Shown here: positions 8,101 to 8,439 of the stretch, piece after piece | Layout of the letters: each line of letters begins with the position of its first letter | Position numbering within the stretch: position 1 is the stretch's first letter | DNA from: UBA1738 sp045655325 | Lineage (GTDB): Bacteria > Bacillota > Clostridia > UBA1381 | NCBI GenBank assembly: GCA_045655325.1 | Contig: JAZOOY010000054.1 | Location: 1 to 8,439, forward strand | Direction of reading: 5' to 3' | Length of the DNA stretch: 8,439 nt | The notes under the pieces: model-generated | Told to the model about the DNA's origin: nothing | Seen by the model: only the letters and a program-made list of their open reading frames with translations | Database searches by the model: none | Position numbers and translations under genes: made by a program

Positions 8101-8439
8101 CCTTGCTTGAGCAGATGACGCCCGAGGTTGGAAAAATTTATTATCTTGATGTTATATGGAAGGATAATCGGTCTAACAAAAGTTTCACATATTTCCCGTA
8201 TATAACCGACAAAATGACGGGCAATAAGTATATAACAAACAGGTACTACTTCAAGGCTCGCTCTTTGCCCGGTGACAATGTAATAAACCTTGCAGCTTAT
8301 CAAGCTAAGGCAGCTAATGTTGGAAAATACAAAATTAAAGGCTCTGTAAAGACATCCTACAAGCCGATTTTGTCAAACGGACTTGAATTTTCCAAAGAGG
8401 GCGCTCAGGGCTACAGTGTAATCATGGGTAGTGGCGAAA
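5181..8439 (+). CDS. Large secreted Calx-beta domain protein (3' end missing)
   Basis: The frame opens at ATG 5181 behind a good ribosome binding site and stays open for 1086 codons to the window edge, so the C-terminus is not seen. Residues 1-26 form a signal peptide: Lys3/Lys5, a hydrophobic core (LVALVLVLSMLLSI) and an APVFA cleavage site before KAEV. Residues about 42-309 look like one Calx-beta domain interrupted by an insert that includes a highly acidic stretch (141-190). Residues about 315-412 look like a second, shortened Calx-beta domain. Residues 463-550 are rich in Tyr, Gly, Ser and Asn. The rest (551-1086) has beta-rich character (for example YRISVTYP at 647, YYDVDVTVVKPY at 833, GYEVSVNDGVF at 890) but I recognise no family. 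Calx-beta domains commonly bind calcium and occur in adhesins and exopolymer-binding proteins; that role is inferred here. An SLH or other anchor may follow beyond 8439. Confidence 0.88.
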   Translation, partial: MFKSKPLVALVLVLSMLLSISAPVFAKAEVPYETIGITRQEFDGNIIYFGAPGPVFDENDKVYAFPILRSGDVSQEASVVLRTLDFSALYNKDYSIIGDSIEIIERDKTLIELAITGEKSIIDDSALNEIEEGSQQIGETIEENSDVLTDDDPDSPDAEVEEETADETVNTEVETETDNTEETPDESKEYFAVVPEIEVEETSGKSKLALEKEAQTGKLTREVQKTEVYNELGDIVRDELLGDIFEYVNYSSETVLTFAPGEEVKYVNIRIMDDGISEGEEYFTFLMTEPQGAELSEVTATNVIITDDEPVVLPKITFSSDEYKSKDGIVSVTVKRSGAEYSPATCILETTDGSAIADVHYESIYGEIVFAPYEKEKTVDIIVGGKGDFKLTLSDFTGCEAGALSQATAKIDEGAGIALFAAANDGLEFPITVKDKTYTVKYKSGDIVGEIYDTGYDPHLLVGKYYFSAPDTKKGIFNYSRDNSTGKKPSNEGNYNSFYSGPSTEGDFATGNGQLEYYHSYTKRTGSMYTYSNANADTKIEGPYYQYLIPHWEQDRTFGNVFVSDSQLSSMDVYDRALNKDDLEQGLIGTGIRTGKFSKETSMDSAVQIKDVLSAMCVKVAAVDKYTGRTPKIRTKFYGVAAFYKKYRISVTYPTEKQFITGVNSETGEAVTTGYIPAQVNVNCGAQILGNRENMDIFINDDEKKSNLVFSVSDNRVNGVNGKFGKITGYTIRIGSSSAYINKSYPADYFSFLDSKVKANESTTSLSFTSAAVESVKKKVNSNLDTIPIDKYFSAWIESVQNEKNSQDKTPGVISDGGKAYHQELKFTPIVDYYDVDVTVVKPYTEGTDMNVVLGGFKWQELSLGEHRFHAGDSLDLTGEPYDDSYKAEGYEVSVNDGVFNTIRDTKTLVLQPGNKYTIRPVISQINNCIEITRSEGAMKYFEIGNAVFTEEELAPYPEFAGKTILKLHPEKETLLEQMTPEVGKIYYLDVIWKDNRSNKSFTYFPYITDKMTGNKYITNRYYFKARSLPGDNVINLAAYQAKAANVGKYKIKGSVKTSYKPILSNGLEFSKEGAQGYSVIMGSGE
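5304..6107 (+). other. Calx-beta domain interrupted by an acidic insert
   Basis: The first half (residues 42-96) shows the early Calx-beta strands: NIIYFGAPGPVFDEND, then YAFPILRSGD, then a Val/Leu strand and YNKDYSIIG, matching the usual R-x-G ... G-x-D-Y pattern. The second half resumes at residue 255 with VLTFAPGEEVKYVNIRIMDD (5943-6002), then SEGEEYFTFLM and NVIITDDEP, the classical F-x-P-G-E ... I-x-D-D-x-x-x-E-x-x-E-x-F ... I-x-D-D-E series with the acidic calcium-ligand candidates kept. In a standard domain only a few residues separate these halves; here about 155 do. Confidence 0.72.
5601..5750 (+). other. Asp/Glu/Thr-rich low-complexity segment
   Basis: Residues 141-190 of the Calx-beta protein contain about 23 Asp/Glu among 50, with only one Lys and many Thr/Ser/Val/Pro. 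The pattern has loose repeats such as EVEEE, ETADETVN and TEVETETDNT. It is probably disordered, exposed and strongly negative. It could bind divalent cations or act as a flexible tether; the sequence does not decide. Confidence 0.85.
6123..6416 (+). other. Second, shortened Calx-beta-like domain
   Basis: Residues 315-412 start KITFSSDEYKSKDGIVSVTV, followed by KRSGAEYSPATCILETTDGSA, HYESIYGEIVFAPYEKEKTV and a final LTLSD ... ATAKIDEG. This follows the Calx-beta order (V-x-R-S-G, x-T-x-D-G-T/S-A, x-D-Y/H-Y, F-x-P). The D-x-x-x-E-x-x-E-x-F stretch is missing: it is replaced by VGGKGDFKLTLSD. Its calcium-binding ability is therefore doubtful. Confidence 0.68.

Noticed and set aside
7479..8303. 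Two open frames on the minus strand (103 and 167 residues)
   Set aside because: Both lie opposite the Calx-beta protein frame, which is continuous and of normal composition. The minus-strand products are rich in Cys/Phe/Ile with no recognisable motif.
8250..8439. Sortase or SLH anchor near the visible end of the Calx-beta protein
   Set aside because: No LPxTG-type motif, hydrophobic tail or SLH motif is visible before the window ends; any anchor would lie downstream.

Overview
The window reads as part of the accessory cell-surface gene content of a Gram-positive anaerobe of the Clostridia type, possibly a gut or rumen Oscillospiraceae- or Lachnospiraceae-like organism. This rests on three S-layer-homology (SLH) domains closing the first protein, Listeria-Bacteroides (InlB B / Flg_new-type) repeats, a lipoprotein signal on the second protein, strong AGGAGG-type ribosome binding sites, and moderately A+T-rich codon use with many AGA arginines. 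The genus cannot be fixed from the sequence.

Layout: three genes on the + strand, tightly packed. (1) Positions 1-4067 hold the 3' part of a very large surface-anchored 5'-nucleotidase-family protein; its start and most of the metallophosphatase domain lie upstream of the window. The visible order is end of metallophosphatase domain, 5'-nucleotidase C-terminal domain, beta-sandwich-like linker, right-handed beta-helix with glycine-rich turns, Ig-like linkers, two Listeria-Bacteroides repeats, three SLH domains. (2) Positions 4098-5165 encode a lipoprotein of the DUF3089 alpha/beta-hydrolase type with a GHSQG nucleophile elbow. (3) From 5181 to the window end an open frame encodes at least 1086 residues of a secreted protein with a signal peptide, a Calx-beta domain split by a long acidic insert, a second Calx-beta-like domain, and about 670 residues I do not recognise.

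The gaps between genes are 30 and 15 bases, each with a good ribosome binding site and no terminator, so the three are probably co-transcribed. All three products are predicted to leave the cytoplasm: one bound to the wall through SLH domains, one lipid-anchored, one secreted with its anchor (if any) outside the window. A reasonable inference is a surface unit combining phosphoester/nucleotide hydrolysis, an ester hydrolase and a calcium-binding-type adhesin or scaffold. The shared role is not shown by the sequence. No RNA genes, mobile elements, CRISPR arrays or minus-strand genes are supported, and there is no gene-free stretch longer than about 30 bases.
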